Shown: positions 45,718 to 55,169 of the stretch, one piece after another
Layout of the letters: each line of letters starts with the position of its first letter
How positions within the stretch are numbered: the stretch's first letter is position 1
NCBI GenBank assembly: GCA_036768485.1
Contig: JAVLUZ010000608.1
Span: forward strand, 570,501-634,500
Reading direction: 5' to 3'
Source: Mermis nigrescens
Taxonomy: Eukaryota; Nematoda; Enoplea; Mermithida; Mermithidae
Length of the DNA stretch: 64,000 nucleotides
The notes under the pieces: generated by a model
Told to the model about the DNA's origin: nothing
The model's input: only the letters and a program-made list of their open reading frames with translations
Databases searched by the model: none
Made by a program: the position numbers and the translations under genes

Positions 45718-46055
45718 TTTTAGGAATCCTAGAGGCCATGAAAGTACCAACGTCAAAAGCACGTAATAACCTTTTTTGATTTTTAATAGTCTTAGTAGCT
45801 CGCGTTTTATCGTTTAGGTGATTTCTCAAAGCCACTAAAATTTATAAAACTCGACGATGATGAAGATACTCAAAGTGAATGCTTAAATTTAAGTGTGTGC
45901 TTTTCAATTTAAATTGTTATTAATATTTAGGCGGCTCAGTGGTGGCAAAAACGAGCGCTGTTACATCCGTCCCCAATGAGAAAACGCAAAGTAAACCATT
46001 AAACCACATATAAGTGTAACTCATTTTCAACAATACCTTCTAGGTTGCGTAATTT

Positions 46056-46328
46056 ATGAGCATACTCTTTATTTTAGGCGAGGGGAATATAACCGCCGCC
46101 AGCGCTGATTTTTTAAGTGAGTTTTATTTTCATTTTTCTAAAATTTATACTCATTTAAATTCGCAATTAGGTCAGAACGATAGTCAAAAAGATCAGGTGG
46201 AGGATGCTGTTTTTCCCTATTCGCAGCCCCGTGATGGCAATTGGGATCGTTATCCCAATGTTTTCTTTTTCCGAGTCAGCCGCAGTGAATCACCATTGAA
46301 ACGCATGTTCGTAGCTGATGTATTTTGA
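46056..46328 (+). CDS. Short ORF in virus-like cassette, unknown
   Basis: 90 residues from ATG at 46056 or, if spliced, from TTTTAG|GCG at 46077. Not recognised. Contains QKDQVEDAVFPYSQPRDGNW and a C-terminal NVFFFRVSRSESPLKR, with a GC and codon pattern richer than the flanks. There is a second acceptor-like AATTAG|G at about 46171, after which the coding character is stronger. No domain, signal peptide or membrane helix is apparent. Confidence 0.4.
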   Translation: MSILFILGEGNITAASADFLSEFYFHFSKIYTHLNSQLGQNDSQKDQVEDAVFPYSQPRDGNWDRYPNVFFFRVSRSESPLKRMFVADVF

Positions 46329-46894
46329 TTAGTTGTAGTTGGGTAGTACTTTACATTTAACCATATAAGCCGTATATTTTATACTAGAGAACTGCGTTTA
46401 TGCGCGTATAGTACCTATGCTTAATCGTACATGACGTATCTTAATTAGTTTTAGTATAATACGTATTGTGGGGTGCTGCGTTTAAACGTATAGCAGTTTT
46501 AGCGCTAATAGTACTCGATATTTTGATGACGTATTTTAATTCAGTCGTAGCTATCTCCTCTAGGCGCCCGAACGTGCGCTCATTAAATATCTAGCATCAT
46601 TTTCAAACACATGTACCCCAGCAAAAGTCTGTTTTTGTATACCCGGCTAATTGAAAAACCATTTTTTAAATATACTCACAACGTGGCTACTTAGTTTAAA
46701 ATTTCTGCTTACGACGATTCATTAATTAGCATTTGTGATTAATCACACATGCTCAATTCTTAGCACTTTATAAAAAGCAATTACTAGGTACTTTAGTAGA
46801 CCCTCGGCTTAAAGAGGATTGTAACCCCCCCCCCCCTTCTTATGTATCATAAAACCCAATTTCTTTGCGCACATTTTTTGTGCCGAGTATTGTT

Positions 46895-46900
46895 TTTATT
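46895..46900 (-). promoter_or_regulatory. Poly(A) signal AATAAA of the F-box gene
   Basis: AATAAA on the minus strand begins 13 bases after the TGA stop, giving a very short 3' UTR. Confidence 0.6.
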
Positions 46901-46912
46901 GGAAAGAAGGAG

Positions 46913-47887
46913 TCAGAAAAAGCTGTCACGATTACGCAATGTAATTTTGTTTGCACACGAATAATTTACAATTTGCCAATCGATATTAGACGCGTGGCGT
47001 TTCATTTCCAATCTATACAAATTAATACGATCATATAAAGGAACAATATAATCGACAAATTCTTCATCATCGTCATAAATTTGATTCAAGTTAAAACAAA
47101 CATCAATCATATTATCGCGCTGCTTCAAATACAAATTGTGAATGATATCTTCGAAACAGTTTCGTATTAATAGTTTTTGAAGGGGATTTTCGGATAGACA
47201 TTCATCAGCAAAATCAAGTGACAATAAACTTAAACGCGTACAATTTAAATAAGCATTACACAATATAGAGTCATATTCTCTCGGCACAATTACCGTATTT
47301 AAAATAATCTTTTCCGGATCTAAGCGTCGAATAAATTCAGGAAAATGCGCGTTAAGGTGCACATGCGTCATGGTGAGCATCTTAATCGGTTTGACCACCG
47401 CCGTCGGCCAAAATGTCAACTTTAATCTAGCATCGTGTAGAACCAACGATCGTTTTTCCGAATCAATTTCCAAAAACCGATCTAAAATACGACATCCCCA
47501 ATATGCATTAATTTCGACGTTTGACAATGATAATGTCTCCGGATTTGATCTTTCAAGTGCATCCCTCATGTACCGATGATATTTTCCTTTCAGCATGCAG
47601 TTTCCTCGAAACCGCACAATTAGCAGCTCAACCTTAGAACCGCCTATGACCGGATATAATGCCAACTCGTTGTTGGGATTACCGGCACAATAAACGCTCC
47701 TCGTATAATTATGAAGTCTAACATTTTCAATAATCTTGGCGTGTAATGTAAAATTTGCTTGAAAAGGGACATCAAAATTTCGAATAACATGAAACCAATT
47801 TTTGCATACAGCCTCGCAGTTTAAACGATCTTTCACGTCCAAATTGGAAAAAACGCGTAAAAGAATGTTTGGCGGTAAACTTTCCAT
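46913..47887 (-). CDS. F-box protein
   Basis: 324 residues from the first true ATG (47887-47885) to TGA at 46915-46913. The longer frame reaching 47926 has no ATG before this one. Residues 1-38 are an F-box: MESLPPNILLRVFSNLDVKD then LNCEAVCKNWFHVIRNF, with the L-P, I-L-x-x-F, L-x-x-R-x-x-x-C-x-V-C-x-x-W pattern. F-box proteins bind SKP1 and bring substrates to SCF ubiquitin ligases (family knowledge). The rest holds degenerate leucine-rich segments (IKMLTMTHVHLN, CTRLSLLSLDF) as in insect F-box/LRR-like proteins. Intronless and intact, with a TATA box 69 bases upstream and AATAAA just after the stop. Its substrate is unknown. It faces the virus-like ORFs tail to tail. Confidence 0.88.
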   Translation of the reverse strand: MESLPPNILLRVFSNLDVKDRLNCEAVCKNWFHVIRNFDVPFQANFTLHAKIIENVRLHNYTRSVYCAGNPNNELALYPVIGGSKVELLIVRFRGNCMLKGKYHRYMRDALERSNPETLSLSNVEINAYWGCRILDRFLEIDSEKRSLVLHDARLKLTFWPTAVVKPIKMLTMTHVHLNAHFPEFIRRLDPEKIILNTVIVPREYDSILCNAYLNCTRLSLLSLDFADECLSENPLQKLLIRNCFEDIIHNLYLKQRDNMIDVCFNLNQIYDDDEEFVDYIVPLYDRINLYRLEMKRHASNIDWQIVNYSCANKITLRNRDSFF

Positions 47888-47955
47888 ACCAATAAGCCAA
47901 TCAACGCGACCTAGCCTACACTCCAAGTGGAATGCTGCGCGGCTTAATACAGCTC

Positions 47956-47961
47956 TTTATA
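47956..47961 (-). promoter_or_regulatory. TATA box of the F-box gene
   Basis: GGGTATAAAGAGC on the minus strand. A start about 30 bases downstream would lie near 47930 and leave a 5' leader of about 45 bases before the ATG. Confidence 0.5.
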
Positions 47962-48129
47962 CCCGCAGGTAGCACTACGCATAATAGAACAAGCACAAAT
48001 AGGTACGTAATTACATTTCCCTTATTCATGTACATGCGCCCGAAATCTTAAGCTTATCATAATAAGCGAGAAAATGCTATGTACTTGAAGGGGGTGACGT
48101 CACATGAATGATGCTATGAGCTCAATTGA

Positions 48130-48255
48130 ATATTACACATCCTGCTTAATACACCCCCTGGCCGTGGCTTGACGCGCAGCTAAAACGCCCTGCTTAATAC
48201 ACCCCCCTTGGTGCTGGTCTGAATCGCAGCTAAAGCGTCCTGCTTACAAAGCGGG
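48130..48255. repeat. Tandem ~50-bp repeat upstream of the F-box gene
   Basis: CCTGCTTAATACACCCCC is followed by CGCAGCTAAAACG, and the pair recurs with slight changes, then as a third partial unit ending CCTGCTTACAAAGC. It lies 170-300 bp upstream of the TATA box. Confidence 0.7.
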
Positions 48256-48448
48256 TGCTTAAAGTGCAGGTGCACTATAACGTGTAGCGGTCCAGGGTGC
48301 GGTCCAGAGGGCTGGGCGTTACTACTGCCGAATTAAAATTTTCTTTGAAATTTCTTCAAAAAGACTGTTTTAGCATTCTACATATGCTGAAATACATAAC
48401 TGTTTCTGCTATTGAAATTGTTTGAGAGCTAACATACACATGCATATC

Positions 48449-48545
48449 TATAGTCTGTTTCACATAACTTGGTGCATGAAATTCTGGTTTACAACAACTT
48501 AGAATCGTGAACATAAAAGCACAAAGTTATGTGAAACAGACTATA
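48449..48545. mobile_element. TATAGTCTGTTTCAC MITE, 97 bp
   Basis: Begins TATAGTCTGTTTCACATAAC and ends with its inverse; the arms are about 22 bp. Related ends occur at 62881, 40853, 40992, 41397 and 41784. Confidence 0.8.
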
Positions 48546-48896
48546 CATATTTGGTGAGCAAAAAATGCAAAAAGTAAGTAAATGTCATTAATATTTATTA
48601 TCCGGCGCAAAGCGCCGAAAAATTTAAGGAATTATGAGGCTAACGACTGATCTACATACAAGATGGGCTTGGGGGTTTGGGGGTATAAGCCAATGGATAT
48701 TGCTTGATTGATGATATTAAGCGTCAAAAATTAGTGTTAATTCGCCTCAGCTTTATGTACGTGCTCAAATTGACTGTAAACTGCTGGAATAATGTGAGCA
48801 CAGGAGCCTGTTCCATATTTCGCACACTACGGTTTCATAATAGGTGGTAGGTACCTATTAAACATATATATATACATAGGTAGTTATCACGAATGG

Positions 48897-49260
48897 GCGT
48901 AGGTGCTCTGGACCGTAGGTGGGCGGCTCTAAAGGTCAGGGGGTGCGAAATTTTTCAAAGTCAAATATTGGCCCTAAAAATGGTGCTATGGCGAAAAAAC
49001 ACCATTTTTGAACGTTTCTCGTCGAGCTCTATCGATTGGCATCAAAAAAAACCCGAAAAAAGCAAAAAATTTAAAAATGAAATTCTGGGGAGTGTAGCTG
49101 GGTTTTTGCCATTTTTCGTTGGGTATTTTGCCTTCTGGGGAGTGCATACCCCCACGCCCAGGTACGCTCTGGACCCCCAGAATTAAATTTTTGGCGCTTC
49201 GTATTGCAATTTTGGCGATTTTGACCCAGCGGACCACCAGAAATTTTGGTGCTGTCCATG
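48897..49260 (+). repeat. Dispersed repeat family B
   Basis: Shares ATGGCGAAAAAACACCATTTTTGA and GTTTCTCGTCGAGC-like segments with 2246-2540 and, inverted, 51245-51650, each flanked by G-rich and C-rich tracts. Open frames in these copies are not genes. Confidence 0.65.
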
Positions 49261-49396
49261 CATGATTATATGTATAGGTAGTTGGGTATGGTACTTTACA
49301 TGTAGCTGCGTATGATTATCTAGCAATCTGTTAGCTACTGTTCAAGCAGTTCTTAAAACGTATGCCCAAACCTGTGGGAAACAGATTGCATACTCA

Positions 49397-49995
49397 AGCA
49401 AAGAGAAAATGCTCCGATGGAACAAAAAAGGGGAATATACTTGGGATTGTGAATTATCGAGGATGTAAAAGGAGGGGACTAGGAAAAATCTCCCTATGTT
49501 ATATGCCAAAAATCGCAAAATATGTTAAAAACCAGACTTTCTCTAAACAATGCAAAAAATCGAAGTATATTCTGCGGCCTCCCAATAGAAATAAACTATT
49601 TACCAAAAAAATTGATTGAAAAAAGCAGCGAATTAGCAATGCAGTAGCTAAGCGAATTGAATGAAATAGTACATATCGATGCATTCAAGACAATCGATGA
49701 TATTGTTGGTTCAAAGCAGTAGGAAACACGGAAGCTGACGTGCAACAGACCTTATGTAGATACTCTTTTACACATGTCTACAACAATTGTTTACTAAACT
49801 TTTACATATTTCAAAGGCCGCAGAATATACTTCGATTTTTGCATTGTTTAGAGAAAGTCTGGTTTTTAACATATTTTGCGATTTTTGGCATATAACATAG
49901 GGAGATTTTTCTAGTCCCCTCCTTTTACATCCTCGATAATTCACAATCCCAAGTATATTCCCCTTTTTTGTTCCATCGGAGCATTTTTCTTTGCT
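49397..49995. mobile_element. Large fold-back repeat, ~182-bp arms
   Basis: The left arm 49397-49580 and right arm 49815-49995 are nearly perfect reverse complements, from AGCAAAGAGAAAATGC to CTGCGGCCT. The spacer is 234 bp. No clear target duplication is seen. The 85-residue frame across the left arm is a by-product. Confidence 0.9.
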
Positions 49996-50179
49996 AGTAC
50001 CCTACTTTTAATTAGCAAGATTTGGAAATACAATACTAGATTTCATTTACTGTGCGGTTCTTCTAATAATTGAATGGTTTAAACTTTACAAAGCTACTAG
50101 TTGTAGAAGAAACAAACATTCTGATTAGTAATTCTTATGTTACGTAGAACATCCTGTAAAGAAATATGCTTCCAAAACT

Positions 50180-50960
50180 TTCTAGAGCTAAACTTAATTT
50201 ACATTTTAAACTTTACACAAGAGTGTAAAGAATTTTAGTGGGATTAATAATTTCGATATTGCTCTGATATAACGATCAGCATTTATTAAGAAATGAAACC
50301 TCTATAATGTTCTAAGAACAAATTAACATTAGGTGTTAATCACTTTACACTACTCTTCATGCGCCCCTAGCAGACGTATCACATCTGTTTCCATATATAT
50401 TTTACGACTTTAGGGAAAAAATAAGTTACCGTGAGGCTCTAGAATGGAGCTTATTATATAGTGTAAACTTTACACTAGCAACAGGTGTAAAGAAGATTTT
50501 AGTCGGATTTGTAAATTCGATATTACTCGGATATTACGATCAACATTCATGAAAAAATTACGTCTCCATAACGGTTTAAGGACAAATAGACACAGATGTA
50601 AACCACTTTACATCACTGTTGAGTGTAAACGAACGCGCCCAGCTGACGTCCCTTATTTGATTCCATGTAAATTTTCAGATTTCGGCAAAAAATTCAGGTT
50701 TTCGCAAAGCTCTAGAACGAAGATTAATTAGCAGTGTAAACTTTACACAACCACCGAGTGTAAAGAGGATTCTAGTCGGATTTGTAAATCTGATATTACT
50801 CGGATATTATGATCAACATTTATGAAAAAATTATGTCTCTACAATGGTCTGAGGACAAATAAACATTAGGTGTAAACTACTTTACACCACTGTTGAGCGT
50901 AAACAAACGCACCTAATTGACGTCTCACACTTGATTTTTATACATGTACCTATATAAAAA
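50180..50960. repeat. 272-bp satellite, GTGTAAAC/TTTACAC-rich, three units
   Basis: TTAGTCGGATTTGTAAAT-like segments recur at about 50229, 50501 and 50773. Each unit has paired GTGTAAAC and CTTTACAC words. Related units lie at 61190-61700. Confidence 0.85.
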
Positions 50961-51834
50961 GGGTTACCCCCTATTCCTGGGCAATGACCAGAGCTTCGCC
51001 CCGCAGAACTGGAGCTATCCATCTATGCTCCCCAGGATTTCGTTGCTCCCCACGTACATTCGTACTCAAGAGTTTATAACGTAAATTTGAAAATTTTTCC
51101 ACCGCTTCCTTCCCGACTAGGGCACGTAAATCTCAAAATTTTTCCACCGCTTCCTTCCCGACTAGGGCATGTACCTACATACGTATAATGCTTTCATTCT
51201 TATATCCATAAAAATTTATAATGTACCTACTTGAATGTATCTAAAAAGGATGACCTGGGCGTGGGGTTTTGAAGGGTTACCACCATATACATGGGCAGCG
51301 ACAAAATTCTGGGGGAGGTCCGACGGGGCAAATTCGCTAAAAATAGCTCTAAAAATGCCTAAAAATAGCATTCTTGGGGGGGGTCCAGCTAGACCCCCCC
51401 CGCCCATGTGTGGTAACCACACCCAGAAGGCAAAATACCCAACATTACCTCCAGAATTTAATGTTTAAGAAATTTTTGCTTTTCCAGGTTTCAATGATAC
51501 AAATCGATAGAGCTCGACGAGAAACATTCAAAAATGGTTTTTTCGCCATAGCACCATTTTTAAGGCCAAGGATTTGAATTTTTAAAAAATTTCGCACCCC
51601 CGCAGAACTTTGGAGCCACCCACCTATGCTCTCCAGGATTTCGATGCTGCCCATGTACGTACACAAGGGTATATAACGTAAATCTAAAAATTTTTCCGCC
51701 ACTTCTTTCCCGACTAGGGCATATGTATGTACAATGCTTTCATTCTTTTATCCATAAAAATTCATGATTTACATGAATTTATCTAGAAACGAGGAAAGTT
51801 ACAACGAATTACCGCAATTTTTCGTGATTTAACA

Positions 51835-51838
51835 CTAT
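51835..51838. repeat. Target-site duplication CTAT (left)
   Basis: Matches CTAT at 61068-61071, directly outside the two LTRs. A 4-bp duplication is usual for Ty3/Gypsy integrases. Confidence 0.85.
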
Positions 51839-53080
51839 TGTCACGTTCAGTGCGATCCCTTAACCTTAATTTCTCACTTAGACCTATCGCAAAATGCGTG
51901 ACACGTTTAGATCAAGAAGACAGAGATTTTTGGATTAGTTTACTTAGAAAATAACCCTTATAATTCCAGACACTATCAAATTAAGACGAATTAAAACTCC
52001 CGTTCTTTGATAATATATGAATGGCCAAATAAATTAGGCTATAAAATCAAGAGCTAATAATATACGATGAGGCGATTATCGTAATTTTAATAAAATGTAA
52101 ATTTGGCTATGGCGAAAGCAATGAATAAGTGATTAAATGATTGTAAGAGTAATAAATAATTGTATCGGCGATGGCATGAGTGATGAAACACTGAGCTAAT
52201 AATGTTAAAATAGTAAATAAACTGAGTTGTTCCGCAACTCAGGCAAAGGCTGAGCCACGCTCGGCGTCAGCACCAAAAGGCTGAGCCACACTCGGCGTCA
52301 GCACCAAAAGGCTGAGCCACGCTCGGCGTCAGCACCAAAAGGCTGAGCCACACTCGGCGTCAGCACCAAAAGGCTGAGCCAGTTATGTATCTGTAATCCG
52401 CTTTTTAAAGAACTTTTGAATTATTTTGAATTGATTGATGATCTGGCAGGCGGCCAAGTCGCGACTTGGGCCTGCCGATATTTGCATATCAGTTACATGG
52501 GTTGGGCATATTTTACATGCTTCCGGGTAACGTTTATTGTATTTCCGTTTCCCCTGAACTTTTGCCCCTATTGTTTCTATCAAGCTGTACTTTGTGTGCG
52601 ACTTTTGTTCTAGCGCGTCCATCGTTTAACATGGCAGAAGCATATTTGCATATTTAAAGCGGATTCGCGCATACTTACGTGCTAAAGCCCGCCTATATTT
52701 TGTACACCAGTAACGCTATTAAATGCTCAATTTTTTACTAATTTTTGTGGATTATCCGGATTAATTCCGGATAACTGTCAGATTAAAACTGACTTCGTTC
52801 CTTTGTTTCATTTTCCCAGACCGCCTAAATCAACTTCCATCCGTTCCTACCTTAATCTCTTTTGCAATCGCCTTTTTTCGCATATCTCAGCATACTTCGT
52901 ACTTACAATTACGAACATGTATGTATAAAGTATATCGCGTAATAATAATATTAATATAGCAAGGCACGAAAAGATAGCAACAATATTTTTGAACAATTTT
53001 CATCAACGTTTTCAGGTAAAATGTAATAATTTAAACGATTCGCGAAATCAAAGGCAATCAATATAGAGCGCTACTTGACA
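51839..53080 (-). repeat. Left LTR (3' LTR of the element)
   Basis: 1242 bp, TGTCACGTTC to CTACTTGACA, with 5-bp inverted ends TGTCA/TGACA. It includes four full copies of a 31-bp repeat (CACGCTCGGCGTCAGC core) at 52245-52380. The small open frames inside recur identically in the other LTR and are not genes. Confidence 0.97.
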
Positions 53081-53081
53081 C

Positions 53082-53090
53082 GCCCCTCCT
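53082..53090 (-). promoter_or_regulatory. Polypurine tract
   Basis: AAGGAGGGG on the minus strand, ending two bases before the LTR, where plus-strand priming would start. Confidence 0.65.
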
Positions 53091-53389
53091 TATGATGATC
53101 AGCCGTCCCCGGCTGACGAATCGACGGATCCTCAAAAAGTTACGATGTTTGGTTTCTGGGGGTGGACAAGTGATAATGTATCTTTCTGCAACTCTGCGTT
53201 AACTTTTTCTTTTCCAATCTAATTTCTTCGATTCGAATTCTTCTGTTTAATCATCGGCTTTATATAGGACTAGTTGAGCTGCCCGGCGTTGCCCGGGCTG
53301 AACTTAGGCCTGATAGCTATATGGAATTAATATGTCTCTTGTATTTTTTATTTTTCAAGACTTTTGATGTTTTTGGGATATTTCTGAAA

Positions 53390-53790
53390 AAAATTGTTGC
53401 TACAAACCATATTTTATTTTTGGATTTTTTTAAAATGTCTTTTGTCAACCATTTTTTTGATCAAATCCATATTTTTGACGTTACAGAATGGTTTTGAAAA
53501 TTGTTTAGCCATAATCATATTTTTGATGTTCTGGGGTGTTCTGGAAATTTTTTTAATAAAACCCATATTGTTGATGTTTTGGGATGTTTCTGGAAAATTT
53601 TTTTCGTCAAACCATATTTTTGATGTTTTAGGCTGTTTTGGAAAATTTTTTAATCAAACCCATATTTTTGATGTTTTGGGATGTTTTGAAAAATTTTTTC
53701 GTCAAACCATATTTTTGATGTTTTATGATGTTTTGAAAAAATTTTTCGGTCAAACCATATTTTTGATGTTTTAAAAATTTTTTGTTTGTT
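53390..53790. repeat. ~47-bp minisatellite
   Basis: CATATTTTTGATGTTTT recurs near 53518, 53564, 53611, 53659, 53708 and 53756, with diverged copies before. The 126-residue frame across it is repeat-derived. Confidence 0.9.
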
Positions 53791-53829
53791 GTAGCAAAGG
53801 GTGTCATATATCACGTGATATGTTATAGT

Positions 53830-54235
53830 TGATGGTATCTCCTATCTTATATCACTGCATGTTATGGCACAGACAGGGTATCTATACCAAACCTATCTTA
53901 TAGCATTGCCTATCTCGTAGCACAGGGTATCTTATATCCCATAATATCTTATAACATCGCCTATCTTGCAGCTCGGGGTATCTTATATCACTTCCTATCT
54001 TATGGCATTGCCTATCTTGTAGCACGGGGTATCTTTTATAACGTTCTATCTTATAGCATTGCCTTATCTTGTAGCACGGGGTGTCTTATATCACGTCCTA
54101 TCTTATAGTATTGCCTATCCTGTAGCACAGAGTATCTTATATCACGTCCTATCTTATAGCATTGCTTATCTTGTTGCACATAGTATCTCATACCATGCCT
54201 ATCTTATAAAATTGCCTATGTTATAGCATCATTTG
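53830..54235. repeat. ~51-bp minisatellite
   Basis: Units read GCCTATCTTGTAGCACGGGG then TATCTTATATCACG and CTATCTTATAGCATT, recurring near 53906, 53957, 54008, 54060, 54111 and 54161. Confidence 0.9.
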
Positions 54236-54587
54236 GTTAAACCCGTATTTTGATGTTTCACAGTGCCGACTAATGCTATAACATATAACAATGTACATAG
54301 TGTCGCCAGGCATGCTCCTCTTGGCCGGGGTATCCCTATACAAACAGTATAAACTAATTTTTAAAAAAATAGCAAAAAATCGGCCATCTCCCGAAATCGT
54401 GGAGGCTTATAGCACAGGGGCCAAACCCTGCTCCCTCCGTGCCCAGGGCCAATGGGTGCGTTTGTCGAAATTTCTATATCGCTACGGCTCCTTCCCCCAT
54501 TGGACCGACCTCGGCCCAAAATATCAGCCCACCAAATTTCATTGGGCCGGAGCCAACCCGGCACAAACATACGAACATACATACATA

Positions 54588-55162
54588 CAGGGTGTCACGA
54601 AATGATAGCCCCCTCCAAAAATTGATTTCAGGGTACGATAGAAAAAATCTGGAAGCACTATCTTGTAGAGCATTCAATTTTGCTTTGGGTAGAAAAAAGT
54701 GATTTATACATTGCAAAAGAGGGTTTTACAAGTAGCTCTGAATAAGATCTATCTTAGTAAGGTTGTGACGAATCGATTAGAAAAGCTCGTGCACATGGAG
54801 TCAGAAATCGGTCGCTATTCTGCAGAAACACCATCGAAAAATTGGCGTATGGTGTTAAATGAATTAGAATATGATGTGTAATATTCTGACAATCTGTTAT
54901 GTTCAATGACTATGCAATTAAGGCAGGTCGACTAAGCTCAAGACGGCTATATGGATTTTTAAATCGACGTAGTCGTGAAATTCGAAATACTGAGATATTT
55001 TTTGTTTCTGATCAATAAAAAATTAACCGGTGCACATTGCGCTTTGATAAAATAAGCATCCGACGCAGAATTGGATACTCTACAAGATAGTGCTTACAGA
55101 TTTTTTCTATCGTACCCTCAAATCAATTTTTGGAGGGGGCTATCTCATTTCGTGACACCCTG
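54588..55162. mobile_element. TA-flanked inverted-repeat element, 575 bp
   Basis: Starts CAGGGTGTCACGAAATGA and ends TCATTTCGTGACACCCTG. The arms match for about 85 bp with one 2-base indel. TA lies on both sides (54586-54587, 55163-55164), as for Tc1/mariner-type elements. A 60-codon frame at 54699-54881 shows no transposase motif. Confidence 0.88.
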
Positions 55163-55169
55163 TACATAC

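Noticed and set aside
52383..52657. Conserved-looking ORFs, identical at 60370-60644
   Set aside because: The identity is due to the two LTR copies. They lie inside LTR sequence on both strands and show no domain.
53394..53774. 126-residue ORF within the LTR element
   Set aside because: It is the ~47-bp minisatellite read in one frame, not a pol remnant.
54699..54881. 60-residue ORF inside the TA-flanked element as a transposase
   Set aside because: No DD[D/E] or helix-turn-helix features are visible and it is far too short.
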